Origin: Eurosta solidaginis | Lineage: Eukaryota > Arthropoda > Insecta > Diptera > Tephritidae | Assembly: GCF_040869045.1 (NCBI RefSeq) | Contig: NC_090319.1 | Location: forward strand, 175,372,645-175,436,644 | Length of the DNA: 64,000 nt | Direction of reading: 5' to 3' | Shown here: in pieces, positions 34,222-45,687 of the stretch | How positions within the stretch are numbered: the first letter of the stretch is position 1 | Layout of the letters: each line of letters opens with the position of its first letter | The notes under the pieces: generated by a model | Databases searched by the model: none | What the model saw: only the letters and a program-made list of their open reading frames with translations | Told to the model about the DNA's origin: nothing | Position numbers and translations under genes: made by a program

Positions 34222-35971
34222 ATGGAGCTGCTGCAGCGTAATCGAGCTTGGGCTAAGTTAACTATAGACCGTGCTTATAAGGCTGCCAAGCAACAAGGCC
34301 AAACTCTTACACGAGAAGAGCTGGTATACCGATTAGAAAAGTTGGAAGCTGCTTATAACGATTTCGTGCGCATAAGTCAAGAGCTGTATGCATATTCTGC
34401 AGAAGAAAACTTTGTCGACCCTATCGAAGGTGTGGAAGTAACAGAGGAAGAGCATTTTCAAACACACGCCCTCTTGCACACCCAACTTTCTAACTTGGCA
34501 TCAACGAATCAAGCATCGACCTTTAGGGAAGATGACGTAATTGAGCGTCTAGCAATACAACAAGCGTCATTTTTGGAAACATTTTCCGCGAGTCGTAATG
34601 ACCAAAATGTTCATTTAGCAAAAATTCAATTACCTAAGTTCAACGGACTTATTTCTTAGCGCAGTTGGAAATAAACCTGGGCTCAGTCTTACCCATAAAT
34701 TTCAATATTTAGTTTCATATTTGGAAGGCGATGTCTTACCCACCATAAAACATATTAGTGTTGCTGAAAATAATTATGAGCAAGCATGGGACCGTTTGGT
34801 CAAACGATATGAGCGCAAACCGCTCATAATTAAGTCACTTGTGCAATCGTTTCTGTCGTTGCCCACTCATACTTCGAACAACACAGCGGTTCTTCGGCAG
34901 ATAGTTGATGGGGCAGATCAGGCTATCAGAGGCCTGGATGCATTGAATGTTAAATCTCGTGACCCTTGGCTTATCCAACTTATGCTAAATAAATTAGACG
35001 AAGAAACTCGGAAGAAATGGGCAGACATATGCGATAACAAGAGTGAAAAAACGTTCGCGGAGTTTATAGACTTTCCTTCTCATCGCTGTGACTCATTTGA
35101 AGCTTGCTTAACTTCTCGCTCGGCACACATTCGTCGCGTCGCTTTGTTGGCAAATGCCCATGATACTAAAAATAAACAATGTATAATCTGCAAGGACAAG
35201 TATACGCTTTGGCGATGCACTCAATTCAAACAGTTGTCACCATCTACACGTCGGGCAACTGTACAAAAGCAAAAGCTATGCTTCAACTGCTTAGCACTTT
35301 CGCATTCCATAGGTTCGTGTCAATCGAGGCATACCTGTAAAAAATGTAATTTACGTCACCATACACTTTTGCACGATGATCGGTACGCTATCCCTTCTTT
35401 ACCTTCATCGAACCAACAAGGAACCGTATCTGCTGTCACTACTCAATGCTCGCATTTGCCAACATCAAAACACGCTGGAACAACTCTAACCTCGAGTATT
35501 GCTCCCATACCTCATACATTTCTTCCAACAGTTACCGCTGCGGTTGAAGATAAATGGGGCAATAAAGTAGTTTACCGGATATTGCTCGACTCAGGGTCAA
35601 CAATAACCTTTGCGTCAGAAGCCTTTGTACAACGCGTCGGTCTGTCACGCAGTAATGGTTGCGTATCAGTTTCGGGTTTAGCAGCGTGTAATGCTGGTGC
35701 AACACGAGGTCGAGTTAACTTTACTATACACTCTAAAGTAAGCGATGCGACCCTTAATATCAACGCCTTTGTTTTAAGTAAGCTTACTTCGCAAATTTCT
35801 GTTCAGACCGTGAATGTACCTTCAACATTGTGGAATTCAACTGCGAAACTCCAACTCGCTGACCCTACATTTGCGGAATCAGCTCCTATTGATATACTGA
35901 TTGGCTCTGATCAACTGTGGAGCATTTATACTGGTGAGCAAAACAACTCGGGTCTGATATGCCTATTTTGA
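34222..35971 (+). pseudogene. gag-pro: gag-protease of BEL B2
   Basis: Start ATG 34222. The first frame (to 34659) ends at KIQLPKFNGLIS with a stop; part of the DUF1759 core is lost, and reading resumes at 34721 (NNYEQAWDRLVKRYERKPL). Cys-His knuckles lie near 35190-35370 (CIICKDKYTLWRC, CFNCLALSHSIGSC, CKKCNLRHHTLLH). The protease active site LLDSGSTITFAS is intact at about 35582-35617, and the downstream IDILIGSDQLW box is present. The frame runs 13 bases into the pol frame that starts at 35959. Confidence 0.88.
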
Positions 35972-37918
35972 TAAACAGCGTGTTCGGCTGGGTAGTAGCG
36001 GGAGCGTATTTATTAAACCATCAAAGTAATCTAAATGTTGCCACTCATCACGCGACTATTAATATTGATGCTCTGTTTCGATCATTTATGGAGGTGGAAG
36101 AAGCTCAACCTCCCCCAGAAAAGATCGACCGAGCAGACCCAGCAGAGGACCACTTTGTCCGCACATACACCCGTCGAACTAACGGTACCTATGTAGTAAG
36201 TTATCCCTTCAAGGATAAGATTCCAGTAATATCATGGACGCTGCAGCAAGCTGTAACCAGATTAAAACACATGGAACGCCGGTTCAAACGAGATACCTTG
36301 CTTGAGTATATATCATTTGGCGATATGACTCGTATTGCGCCCCACAAGATTGACTGCGATCCATCGAAGTGCTTTTATCTGGCTCACCACGCAGTTCTTA
36401 AGCCGGAGAGTTCAACCACAAAAGGTCGAGTCGTGATTGATGGATCTTGCAAAGATTCTAATGGGTACTCACTCAACGAGCGATTACATATTGGCCCGCC
36501 AATTCAGCGCGACTTGTTTGGAGTGTGTGTTCGTTTTCGTCAGCATCGTTACGTTTTCTCCGCCGACATTGAAAAAATGTTTCGCGGAATTTTGATATCA
36601 AACCCGGACGCCAACTTTCAGCGTATAGCTTGGCGTGAAGATGAGTTGTCACCAATCGAATATTACCGGCTACTCACAGTGACATATGAGTTGGCGTCGT
36701 CGCCATTTCTCGCCGTGCGTGTGCTTAAGCAACTAGCAGAGGACCATAAAACAATTTATCCACAAGCAGCGCGTGTAATTCTACATGATACCTATGTTGA
36801 CGATGTAGCTACCGGATGCGATACAGTTGATGAGCTTCTTGAACTTAAATTAGAACTTATAGATCTCCTAAATTGTGCAAATTTTAAGTTGCAAAAATGG
36901 TGTTCGAATTGCAAACCTTTATTGGAAACGCTACCCACAGAGCTACGTGAGCATAAGCCCGTTGATATTGCTGCTGAACCACATAACTTTTGCATTAAAC
37001 TACTGGGACTACAGTGGAGTCCTGACCCAGACGAATTCCAGATATCAATTAAAATGCCTCAGGAGTCATACAAAGAGCCTACGAAACGCCACGTGCTATC
37101 GATTACAGCCAAAATTTTTGATCCACTGGGTATAATCTCACCTAGCGTGGTGCTTTTTAAAATCTTTCTACAAGAAACATGGTGTCAAGGGGTGACTGGG
37201 ATTATACGCTACCTCCAACTTTGAGCGATCGCTGGAAGAAAATGATGTCCGAGTTACATTTTCTCGCTAATGTAAAGATTCCACGTCAAGTAGCCGTACC
37301 CAGTGTCTCCGTTGAATACACGGATTCGCAGATGCTTCATCGTCTGCATACGCAGCAGCAGTTTATAGCAGGTCCAAATTAAGTGATGCTTATTATGTTG
37401 TAAACCGAATTACCTCAAAAACAAGGGTTGCCCCATTGAAACCCCTATCAGTTCCACGCATTGAATTAAGCGCTGCCCATTTGCTAACTAAGTTGGTAAC
37501 ATCTATTAATTCGTCCCTCAGCATACAAATTTCTGATATCTGGTGTTGGAGCGATTCGGAAATCGTTCTACACTGGCTCTCATCACCACCCCGTAAATGG
37601 ACTCCTTTCGTGTGCAACCGAACTGCAGAGATATTAGGTGTCTGCCAACGGAGAAATTGGCAACATGTACGGTCTGCTGACAACCCTGCTGATTGCGCAT
37701 CGCGAGGGGTACTTCCATATGAACTGAGTCGCCACCCACTTTGGTGGAACGGACCGTCGTGGCTATCCTTGCCTCGAAGGGAATGGCCAACCAGCAGCAA
37801 GAAGATCACATCTAAAGACACTTGCGTCATCGCCGAACAACGTAAAACGCACTCAGGCATAGTCCTTTATGCTGAAAACGAAGTTCATACTTTGGACAAA
37901 CTTATAAATAGAACATGA
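35959..37918 (+). pseudogene. pol: RT and RNase H of BEL B2
   Basis: Frame 35959-37224 is an open BEL RT: NSVFGWVVAG start, LAHHAVLKPESSTTKGRVVI, FSADIEKMFRGILI (first catalytic Asp), and TYVDDVATG with YVDD at 36793-36804; AKIFDPLGIISP closes it. Frameshifts near 37200 and 37350 break the RNase H-like domain, which resumes at 37436 (VPRIELSAAHLL, CWSDSEIVLHWL, SADNPADCASRGVLPYEL). RT itself looks undamaged, but the polyprotein is split. Confidence 0.88.
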
Positions 37919-37939
37919 ACATGGCTACGGTTACTACGG

Positions 37940-39378
37940 GTGGTAGCATACTGCCAACGGTTTATTCAGAGGTGTGGTCGAAATAAAGCAGAACGAAACA
38001 CTTATTCAAACGCTCTGAGTGCCCGCGACCTTAAACTTGCTGCTAATACTATTTTTCGCCATTCGCAAGAGGAAATTCACCAGTTAAAAGGAGGCCAACA
38101 ATTGAAAAAAATCGAAGCTCCTGCTTTTCACCCCCTATTTAGACGAATCTGGTGTTCTTCGCGTTGGAGGGCGTATCAAAAATGCTTCCTTGCCCAATTC
38201 GGCTAAGCATCCTATTTTATTGTCTAAAGTTTCTAATGTTTCTTATTTTCAGGTACATTCATATTAAGTACTTGCATCCTGGGGTTGACGCGACTTTTGC
38301 GCTTATAAGACAAAACTATTGGATAATTGGCTGTCGTAATATTGTACGAAAGATAGTGTTTTCTTGCAAAAGCTGCTTCATGCAACGTCGAAGTACAAGT
38401 GAGCAGCTGATGGCTGATCTTCCTGCTGTACGATTACAGCCTACTCGTTGTTTCCAACATTGTGGTCTAGATTACGCTGGGCCTGTCCAAATCAAACTCT
38501 CCCGAACTCGCAACGCAACAACTGGAAAGGCATGGTTCACTCTTTTCATTTGCGTGTCCACAAATGCTATATATATTGAGCTCGTCAGCGATCTCACAAC
38601 TGACGCATTCTTAGCAGCCTTTCGTCGCTTTGTCGCTCGTCGTGGACTGCCAACCGATATATATTAAGACAATGGTACAACATTTTACATTGGTACAACA
38701 TTTCACGGAGCGAATCGGGTGTTAAATGAGCTTCAAAGGTTCGCTGTATCAGAAGCGCATATTCACCAAGTCTCAGACGCCCTAGCTGCTGAAGGCGTTC
38801 AGTGGCATTTTATTCCACCATCTGCACCACATTTTGGTGGACTTTGGGAGTCCGGCATACGATCAATAAAATTGCATCTTCGGCGAGTTGTCAGGAACAA
38901 CGTATTTACATTCGAGGAATATTCTACCATTCTCACACAAATTGAGGCGATCATCAATTCTCGACCATTATGCACATCTTCAGATACCGAGTTCGATGCA
39001 CTTACACCAGCCCATTTTTTGATTGGGGCACCATATACGTCGATTCCGGAACCTTCACTGTTGGATGAAAATCCAAATCGTCTTCAGCATTGGCGACACC
39101 TACAACCACTGGTTCAGGGGTTTTGGAAGCGATGGCACGTAGAATACCTGACATCTTTGCAACCACGAAACAAGTGGCAACAACAGCAACCCAATATCGA
39201 GCCAAACACGGTAGTTCTCCTGAAAGAGCCAAATCTACCCCCATCCAAATGGCTTATGGGTAGTGTTGTAGCAGTAACCCTAGGTACCGATGGCTTGGTT
39301 CGTGTGGCGACAGTAAAAACAACCAGTGGTCAATATGTGCGGCCAATAGCAAAACTTGCTGTCTTACCACTTAACTGA
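37940..39378 (+). pseudogene. pol: Integrase of BEL B2
   Basis: Pieces at 37940-38206, 38152-38667 and 38719-39378. The zinc-binding half includes HPGVDATFALIRQNYW and CKSCFMQRR. The core has HCGLDYAGPVQ (first Asp). A stop at 38665-38667 falls right before DNG, next to a short duplication of GGTACAACATTT (38675 and 38693). The third acidic residue is in HFGGLWESGIRSIK. The C-terminal BEL domain (LLDENPNRLQHW, FWKRWHVEYL, NLPPSKWLMGSV) is complete and ends at 39378, 24 bases before the 3' LTR. Confidence 0.88.
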
Positions 39379-39402
39379 ACCAATTGTTCAGCGGGGGCGG
39401 TA

Positions 39403-39758
39403 TGTTGAGAAATGAGACACCCGTTAGTTGAGGTTGCTAAACTTCGAAACGGCACACCCTTTACTTCCAGTCATCAACATTACCCATACCGTAAGCACCC
39501 ATATGAATGCAAATATATGTATATCTATTGTCTTTGCTAACAGTTAAGAATATTATCATACAGTCCATTTCATGTGCACATATTTGTAACTGCATAAACA
39601 GGTTCGCCTAGCATCAGTAAAATCACACCATAGTCAGTACAACTTAAACAAATAGAGAGATCGGTTCGTCCGCCTTTAAGAAAAACGTTGTGCACCCTTT
39701 CTTGACAAACATCAACGCCGTAAGTAATTCGCGCCCAAAACTGGTTGGTTCTGAACTA
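39403..39758 (+). repeat. 3' LTR of B2
   Basis: 356 bp, TGTTGAGAAATGAGACACCC to TTCTGAACTA, followed by the duplication ACTTT. Confidence 0.9.
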
Positions 39759-40383
39759 ACTTTACTTTCACAGATTGAAGGATGCCTTAATTCCAGGCCT
39801 CTTTTTCCTTTATCATCCGGGCATTTTTTGATAGGCGAGCGTACCAGCTGCATACAAGAAGAAAGCCTTTTAGACGTCAACATGAACCGTATTAGTCGTC
39901 GGAAGGCAATTGAACAAATAAAGCAACACTTCTGGAAACGCTGGTATCGGTAATATCGTAGTCGTCTACAAGCTCGCCCTAAGTGGCTTCATCGCCGAAC
40001 CGATATACGAATTGACGACCTTGTTCTTGTAGCCGATGATGGTTGTGCCCGTGGGCAGTGGTGCCTTGGCCGTAATCATGAAGTGCATCCTGGAAAGGAC
40101 GGACGAGTGCGTGTCGTGTCAATATATACAAACCAAAAACTTATCAAAAGGCCTATTTCAAAAATTTGTCTTCTACCATTGGATGAACTTGAAGGTGACA
40201 GCCCTGAACAACAAATCTTGAGGTGAGTAGAATTAGGGGCGAAGAGATGGAGCCTGCTGCTGAAGGCGCTGTGAGTCGGAGCATAGCGGAGTAAACAATA
40301 CTCGACTAAAACAATCACAACGATAGGCCGTCCTTCCTCTTATATCTACTTGGATTAAGAACAGTCGTTCTTGTAGGGAAGAA
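39759..40383 (+). pseudogene. pol: Integrase C-terminal end of BEL B1 and 3' untranslated part
   Basis: Resumes the B1 integrase with LLSQIEGCLNSRPL, then SGHFLIGERTSC and HFWKRWYR at 39920-39949, followed by a stop (TAA at 39950-39952). The remaining BEL C-terminal domain is still recognisable to about 40220. The rest up to 40383 is 3' untranslated. Confidence 0.8.
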
Positions 40384-41181
40384 TGTTCCGGTATTATTAA
40401 TCAAACAACTTATAAACAAAGCATGGTTTAGATTTAGTCTTTTTAATTCATAATTAATTATTACTAGGTAACCTTGTTATAATATTCATGATACATAAGA
40501 GAGGCACATGCATAAACCAGTAAAACATTGCAAATAGCTCACGATAATATGTACATAAATATGTACGCTCATTATGCTCTTTGTTTGAGCACCGCTTGCT
40601 TTGATTAGCGGCTGCAGCTGTTTTATGCATTTGTATCATCAAAAACTCTTGTCTCGTCCATTTGGATTTAAACGGCAAACGACTGTGCAAGCAAAATAAA
40701 TTCTTCTTGAAGCAATGAGGATAAATACAATAAGAGCCGTCACTCGTTATTTTTTTGGCATTTACTCGATGTATACTGAGAGGTAGTCGCTACTTTTTTT
40801 TTGGGCGAGATGTTTATAAATGTCTTCTATACATTTTCGAGGGGTATTTGTGTTTATTTTTCCACTGTACTTAATTAATTTATTTAATTCTCTATCCAAA
40901 GATTACAGTTGCACAAGGGGCCTACACGGCATGGATAAATGCGAGACAATTAAAAATGTCCCTCTCAGAAAACATTCGGCATCAATTTTTTCAATTTCCA
41001 GCGAGATACTCGCCACAAAATAACGAGTGACGGCTCTTATTGTATTTATCCTCTTTGCTTGAAGCGGTAAAAAACTAATGTACATACATATAATTTCATT
41101 TTATGGGTAAAGTGGGTAAACTTAATCAGTGCGGTATACTTATTCAATTTAACATTCATATTCAGTTGAAAAGATTCAACA
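40384..41181 (+). repeat. 3' LTR of B1, carrying a MITE
   Basis: Same ends as the 5' LTR. It has an extra ~43 bp with CATACATAAGAGAGGCACAT-like sequence near 40490-40530 and the 345-bp MITE at 40713-41057. It is followed by TGAGA and the resumed Gypsy A frame. Confidence 0.9.
40713..41057. mobile_element. 345-bp MITE, copy 2
   Basis: Ends CAATGAGGATAAATACAATA and TTGTATTTATCCTCTTTG. Duplication CTTGAAG at 40706-40712 and 41058-41064; the 5' LTR of B1 shows the empty site. Same length as copy 1, with the interior in opposite orientation. The inverted repeats are less perfect here on the inner side. Confidence 0.9.
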
Positions 41182-41733
41182 TGAGATCTCCGAGACCAAT
41201 GAATCGTTAAACTAAAGCGAGGCATCCGCAAGGGGCGACAGCTGGCTCCCTCAATTGAATGCGCCATAATCTCTATCTCACAAATTGGAAGAAGGTCAAA
41301 CAATCTTACTGTCGGAGGACATGTGTATGGAGAAGAACGTTTACTGACTGTAAATACGGGTGAATCTCATTCCATTCTTCGAGCGGATTTAGTCAACAAG
41401 AAAATAAGGCCATTGCATGGAGCAAGATTGCGTACAGCCACAGGAGAAGACACCACGGTTCTAGGAGAAGTATCATGTGAAGTCGCAATTGGGAACTTCA
41501 CGGTAGAACGCAATTTTATAGTGGCAGAGATTGTTGATGAAATCATAATTGGAGTGGACTTCTTAATCGACCAAGGCATTAAGATCCATATGCAAAGCAA
41601 GACGATGCGATATGAGAACATGGGTGTGCCACTTAATTTCGGCTACGAGAGAGACTACAGCAGTAAGCGAGTGCTGATGGAAGAGTCAGCAAATACCACC
41701 AAAATCAGAAGCAGTCATCTGGGCAACGGTTGA
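41182..41733 (+). pseudogene. pol: Protease of Gypsy A
   Basis: The frame from 41323 holds LTVNTGESHSIL (41344-41379), where the active-site Asp of the usual D-T/S-G is Asn (AAT at 41353-41355), followed by the flap region and IIIGVDFLIDQGIKIHM. It ends with the linker before RT. The Asp to Asn change would remove catalysis. Lies directly after the B1 insertion; the gag/protease junction itself is lost in frameshifts. Confidence 0.85.
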
Positions 41734-41743
41734 TGGAGATTGT

Positions 41744-42369
41744 GTGACAAACAAATTGTGGGTTGTCGAAGCAGCAAACAAAGCAACACTGAACGTACTT
41801 GTAGGGAAAACCCTGGCTACGACAAAACAAAATGGACGTATTCCGGTAAGAGTACTCAATGAGTTCAAGTCACCACTCAAACTGACCAAAGGAGCTATTT
41901 TGGGAAGATGCCAAGAGGCTGAAATAATTATTAACTGTGAACAGCTCCAGGAACACGTTTCATCTAGTAATACTGATCTTTCAAATGACATCACGGCATG
42001 GACGGAGGGGCTAGAGGAAGCTAATCAGAGTAAGGCAGAACACCTGCTCCAAAAGTACGCGAACATATTTGACCAGGATGGCTCCAAACCAGGCCGCATC
42101 AACATTATGAAACATCAAATTGGCACTGGAGATTCGAGGCCGATCCGTCAAGCTCCTCGTAGGGTTCCACTGGCGAAGCGGGAAGTTGTAAGTCAAATCG
42201 TACAAGAAATGAGCGACAGCGGCGTCATCGAACCATCAGGTAGTCCATGGAGCTCACCGGTGGTACTTGTGAAGAAGAAGGATGGAAAAATGAAGTTGTG
42301 CGTGGACTATCGAAAGTTGTACGAAGTTACTAAAAAGGATAGCTACTCATGGCGGAGAATTGACGACAC
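41744..42369 (+). pseudogene. pol: RT N-terminal part of Gypsy A
   Basis: Contains [55 protein letters not shown] and RIDDT, the fingers and first palm block of a Gypsy RT. It is interrupted after GACGACAC by BEL B3 (duplication GACAC), and resumes at 56507. Confidence 0.9.
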
Positions 42370-42897
42370 TGTGGGGTCAAGAAGCGTTTTCTTGGACCGT
42401 AAAACTATTAAAAAAAAACCTATGACGAAGAAATAAATGAGCTGTGCAATTAACAAGCAGAAAGAAATAAATTCCACGTAAATGAAACGCCACTTCTTGG
42501 TGGTCACCAGTACAAACTATGTAATAGTTTTCATAATTCAGCTGAGGTATAACAATTCAAGTAAGGCATAAAAGTATACACGTTTGTATGCTTGTATATA
42601 CATAGACATGCACAAGCAAGAGAAGATGCAAAACGGGTGACAGCTCTTGCTATTGTTCTGACGCATGTAAATATGTATGCATACAAGCGTGTGTGTATAC
42701 ATATGATGTTAAGTGGGAGCATCGAATTGTTTAGTAATACATAAGTGCAGATATGTTTTTATGATTGTTCATGCTCTTAAACTAGACATTGGAATGCGAC
42801 AGTTAGGTACATTTTAAAGCAAGTAAATGATAGGAATTATAAGTAAATGAATTTAAATAGGTTATTGAGGCAGGGTGTCCCAACCAATGACCCAACA
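42370..42897 (-). repeat. 3' LTR of B3 (left end)
   Basis: 528 bp, TGTGGGGTCAAG on the Gypsy side and GACCCAACA on the inner side. The purine-rich ACGGGGCCGAA (minus strand, 42898-42908) abuts it as polypurine tract. Confidence 0.8.
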
Positions 42898-42908
42898 TTC
42901 GGCCCCGT

Positions 42909-43072
42909 TGAAAGGACTTTCAAATCGGTAGTATTGCAATCTTGTGATTGGGCGACGACATGTTCCTTTCGGAGTGCGTAGGTTTACACTCTAACACGCC
43001 CATCCCTTCCTGGTATTGTGTCTATAACACGACCTATCAGCCATCGTTGCAGGGGTACATTATCCTCATGTA
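42909..43072 (-). pseudogene. pol: C-terminal end of B3 integrase polyprotein
   Basis: Minus strand reads VLIHEDNVPLQRWLIGRV, then GRDGRVRV, the conserved C-terminal BEL domain after the integrase core. The reading frame is cut on its N-terminal side by the foldback element at 43079-43652. Confidence 0.8.
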
Positions 43073-43078
43073 TTAGAA

Positions 43079-43652
43079 CCATTCATGTTAAATTCCAATT
43101 AGAATTAGCAATTGATACAATTAGTTTATATTCTCTAATTCATTAAACTATTAGAAATAGTTCAACTAATTCCCATTAAGTAATTGAAATTTTTATTCCA
43201 ATGGTAAATCTAATTGCAATTAGGTACCATTAGAAAAAAAATTGGGTTACCTTTACAATTAGAAATCTAATTGACTTCTGCTAATGCAATTAGATATTCA
43301 ATTAGCTCGAATTAGAATCAATTATTTATATTTATTTACATCATTATTTGTTCACTTCAATAATTCTTTGAAAAAAATTTATTTTTATCAAAATAATTGA
43401 TTCTAATTCGAGCTAGTTGAATATCTAATTGCATTAGCAGAAGTCAATTAGATTTCTAATTGTAAAAGTAAACCAATTTTTTTTTGCTAATGGCAACTAA
43501 TTGCAATTAGATTTACCATTGTAATAAAAATTTGAATTATCTAATGGGAATTAGTAGAACTAATTCTAATTATTTAATTATTTAGAGAATTTCGCAAATG
43601 AAGGTTAATTAGCAATCATTAGCATCATCTAATCATTACTTAACATCTATGG
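43079..43652. mobile_element. Long foldback element rich in CAATTAG motifs
   Basis: 574 bp with two arms of about 220-250 bp that are near-perfect reverse complements in their inner part (for example GCTAATGCAATTAGATATTC at 43281 and its complement near 43420). It is flanked by TTAGAA (43073-43078 and 43653-43658), extendable to 11 bases because CCATT is also shared. It splits the B3 integrase C-terminal domain and restores it when removed. The arms contain many copies of CTAATTG/CAATTAG. No protein. Confidence 0.85.
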
Positions 43653-43659
43653 TTAGAAC

Positions 43660-44815
43660 CATTGTATCTTTAGCGATATTCTCATTTTCAGTGTTCCATT
43701 TCATTCGTGATTGAAGTTCGCTTATATACTCATGCCACCATCGTTTCCAAAATATTTGTTTTAAAGCAGTTATTTGGTAGAGGCTTTAAAGCGCTGCCAG
43801 TTATGAAGTGACCTGGAGTTAGTGCTTCGAAGTCGCTGGGATCGGACGAGAGTGGTGAGATAGGTCGCGAGTTGAGAACTGCTTCTATTTCCACCAATAC
43901 TTTAGTGAGCTCATCGTATGTTAGCCTTGCATTCATGACGCTGCGATGCAGATGGCTTTTGGCTGATTTGACTGCGGCCTCCCAAATGCCGCCAAAATGA
44001 GGTGCCCTAGGTGGAATAAAATGAAAATGTATAAATTCATTGGAGCAATAATTAGTAATTGTGTCTTGATGCTCTTTTTTGAAAACGAATGCTTTCAATT
44101 CAGCAAGCTTGCTGCAAGCACCAACGAAGTTAGTTGCGTTGTCGCAAAAAATGTCTGATGGAAGAGCACTTCTTCCAAGCATTCGCTTAAGCGCAGCTAA
44201 AAATGCGTCTGTAGATAGGTCTGAAACGACTTCGATATGCACTGCCTTTGTTGCAAAGCATACGAAAATTGCAACGTAGGCTTTGTATGGTACCTTGCCC
44301 CAAATGCGAAGATATATATTGAAAGGCCCACAAAAATCTACGCCGCAACGAGAAAATGGGCGTGATTGTGTTAAACGTTCGACAGGAAGATTTCCCATCA
44401 TGTGTTGAAGTAATTTCGGTTTGTACCTAACGCAATGGATATATGACCGAACAATACGTCTAGCGAGCTCACAAGCGTTGACGATCCAAAATTGTAGGCG
44501 AATTAAAGAGACCAATGCTTTAGGTCCAGCGTGATAATTTTTGATGTGAAGATATCGAACGTATCGTGTGACGAGTTCACACTTACTCGGCAACAAAATA
44601 GGGTGTTTTTGGCTGTCTGGGAGATCAGCCAGTTCAAGTCTTGCGCCAAAATTTAGCAATTCAAATCCTTGAGTCGTGTCCAAGAACGGGTTTAGATTCC
44701 GCAATGTGCCATTTATCTTTTTCTCCTTTTGCAATAATCGAATGTGTTTAGGCCACAAGCCTAAATATGGTGGTGCACCCTCGTATCGCTTTACTTTTTC
44801 TTTTCGTTATCTTTT
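43660..44815 (-). pseudogene. pol: Integrase of BEL B3
   Basis: Frame 44758-43730 is open for 342 residues; the same frame extends upstream to about 44810 (RYEGAPPYLG). It has the zinc-binding half (KNYHAGPKALVSLIRLQFW, with the following Cys pair partly changed), DDE core with RCGVDFCGPFN, CDNATNFVGACSK and HFGGIWEAAVKSAK, and LNSRPISPLSSDPSDFEALT. All three acidic positions are present. It is separated from its RT by a mosaic insertion, so it is not expressed as part of an intact polyprotein. Confidence 0.88.
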
Positions 44816-45400
44816 CACCTCACATTTTTCATTTATTCATATCGGTTTATACCGATAACCGTTTACCCCGCCGGATAATAGTTAAGCCTAGGATTCGGCG
44901 GTGACCGCGAAATAAAGTCTTTTTACCTCTTTCACTTCTTTTGCGAACGTTTAAGAAACCACCAGCAGCAAAGCCACCGAAGGTAAGTCTTTCCATAATA
45001 CTGAAAATTATAAAATTCATTTTACACTTCCGTCACCGGAAATCTTGAATTGTGATTAAGTGGATTACCTCTGAATTTGCATTTACTTTCACCTTAATAA
45101 ACATTATTGTGTATCCTTTTATAACGAATTCGTTTGTGTTTTTTCCTTTCTTTTCTCCCCACCACTATTCTGAGCGCGCCCTATCTTGGTCTTGCCGCCG
45201 TAACATTTGGTCCTTACGCGCCGAGAAAGTTAATATTTCGAAACGAAGCACAAATTTTACCATCAAAAAATTAACCAGCACGTGTGAAAAACCTAAGAGC
45301 TTAGATGTTATTTATAAAAGGTATCAAATTCACAAATTCAAATCAACCAGCGAAGAAGCAAAACGAACGAGCAACACATAGTGTCCAACTGGTCATCACA
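44816..45400 (+). other. BEL LTR end and leader fragment
   Basis: GCCGCCGTAACA ending at 45205, followed by TTTGGTCCTTACGCGCCGAG, has the form of a BEL LTR end plus primer-binding site (compare the primer regions of B2 and B3). Leader-like sequence follows to about 45400. The LTR start is not defined and no matching partner LTR is present, so this is a 5' fragment of a further BEL copy. Confidence 0.5.
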
Positions 45401-45500
45401 ACACACATACAGCCATAAAATCATCACTACAGCAAAAACGAATCAAATCGTCATACGATATCACGACCATTTATCACATCATCACAATAACATCATATCT

Positions 45501-45592
45501 ACAGTCCACATAACATCGCATCAACAGTCCACATAACATCGCATCAACAGTCCACATAATATCACATCAATAGTCCACATAAAATCATCATA
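45501..45592. repeat. Four tandem 23-bp repeats
   Basis: ACAGTCCACATAACATCGCA-type units start at 45501, 45524, 45547 and 45570; the first two are identical and the last two carry substitutions. It lies in non-coding BEL-derived leader sequence. Confidence 0.9.
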
Positions 45593-45687
45593 TCAGATCA
45601 CATACATTACCAAAACTTTGGTTTTCAGACTACAAAATTTGTGTAAGGTAAGTGGTTGATTTTGGTGCACATTTTTTTATATATGAA

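Larger units (their letters stand above)
33781..39758 (+). mobile_element. BEL/Pao element B2, complete with 5-bp TSD
   Basis: 5,978 bp. Perfect duplication ACTTT at 33776-33780 and 39759-39763 splits the B1 integrase frame and restores it on removal. LTRs 33781-34123 and 39403-39758 start TGTTGAGAAATGAGACACC. A TTTCTGATCCATTCGAGCCG-type primer region follows the 5' LTR and AGCGGGGGCGG (a purine tract) precedes the 3' LTR. gag, protease, RT, RNase H and integrase are all represented but frameshifted. Confidence 0.93.
22937..41181 (+). mobile_element. BEL/Pao element B1, itself invaded
   Basis: LTRs at 22937-23340 and 40384-41181 share TGTTCCGGTATTATTAATCA at the start and GATTCAACA at the end. 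The flanks TGAGC and TGAGA agree in four of five bases, as expected for a 5-bp BEL duplication. Its own sequence is about 6.3 kb once the LOA-like element (25432-31051), BEL B2 (33781-39758) and the MITE (40713-41057) are taken out. Domain order gag, protease, RT, RNase H, integrase is that of BEL/Pao. Confidence 0.9.

Noticed and set aside
45501..45592. CRISPR-like array
   Set aside because: The 23-bp units are adjacent with no spacers and lie in eukaryotic retroelement sequence; simple tandem repeat.
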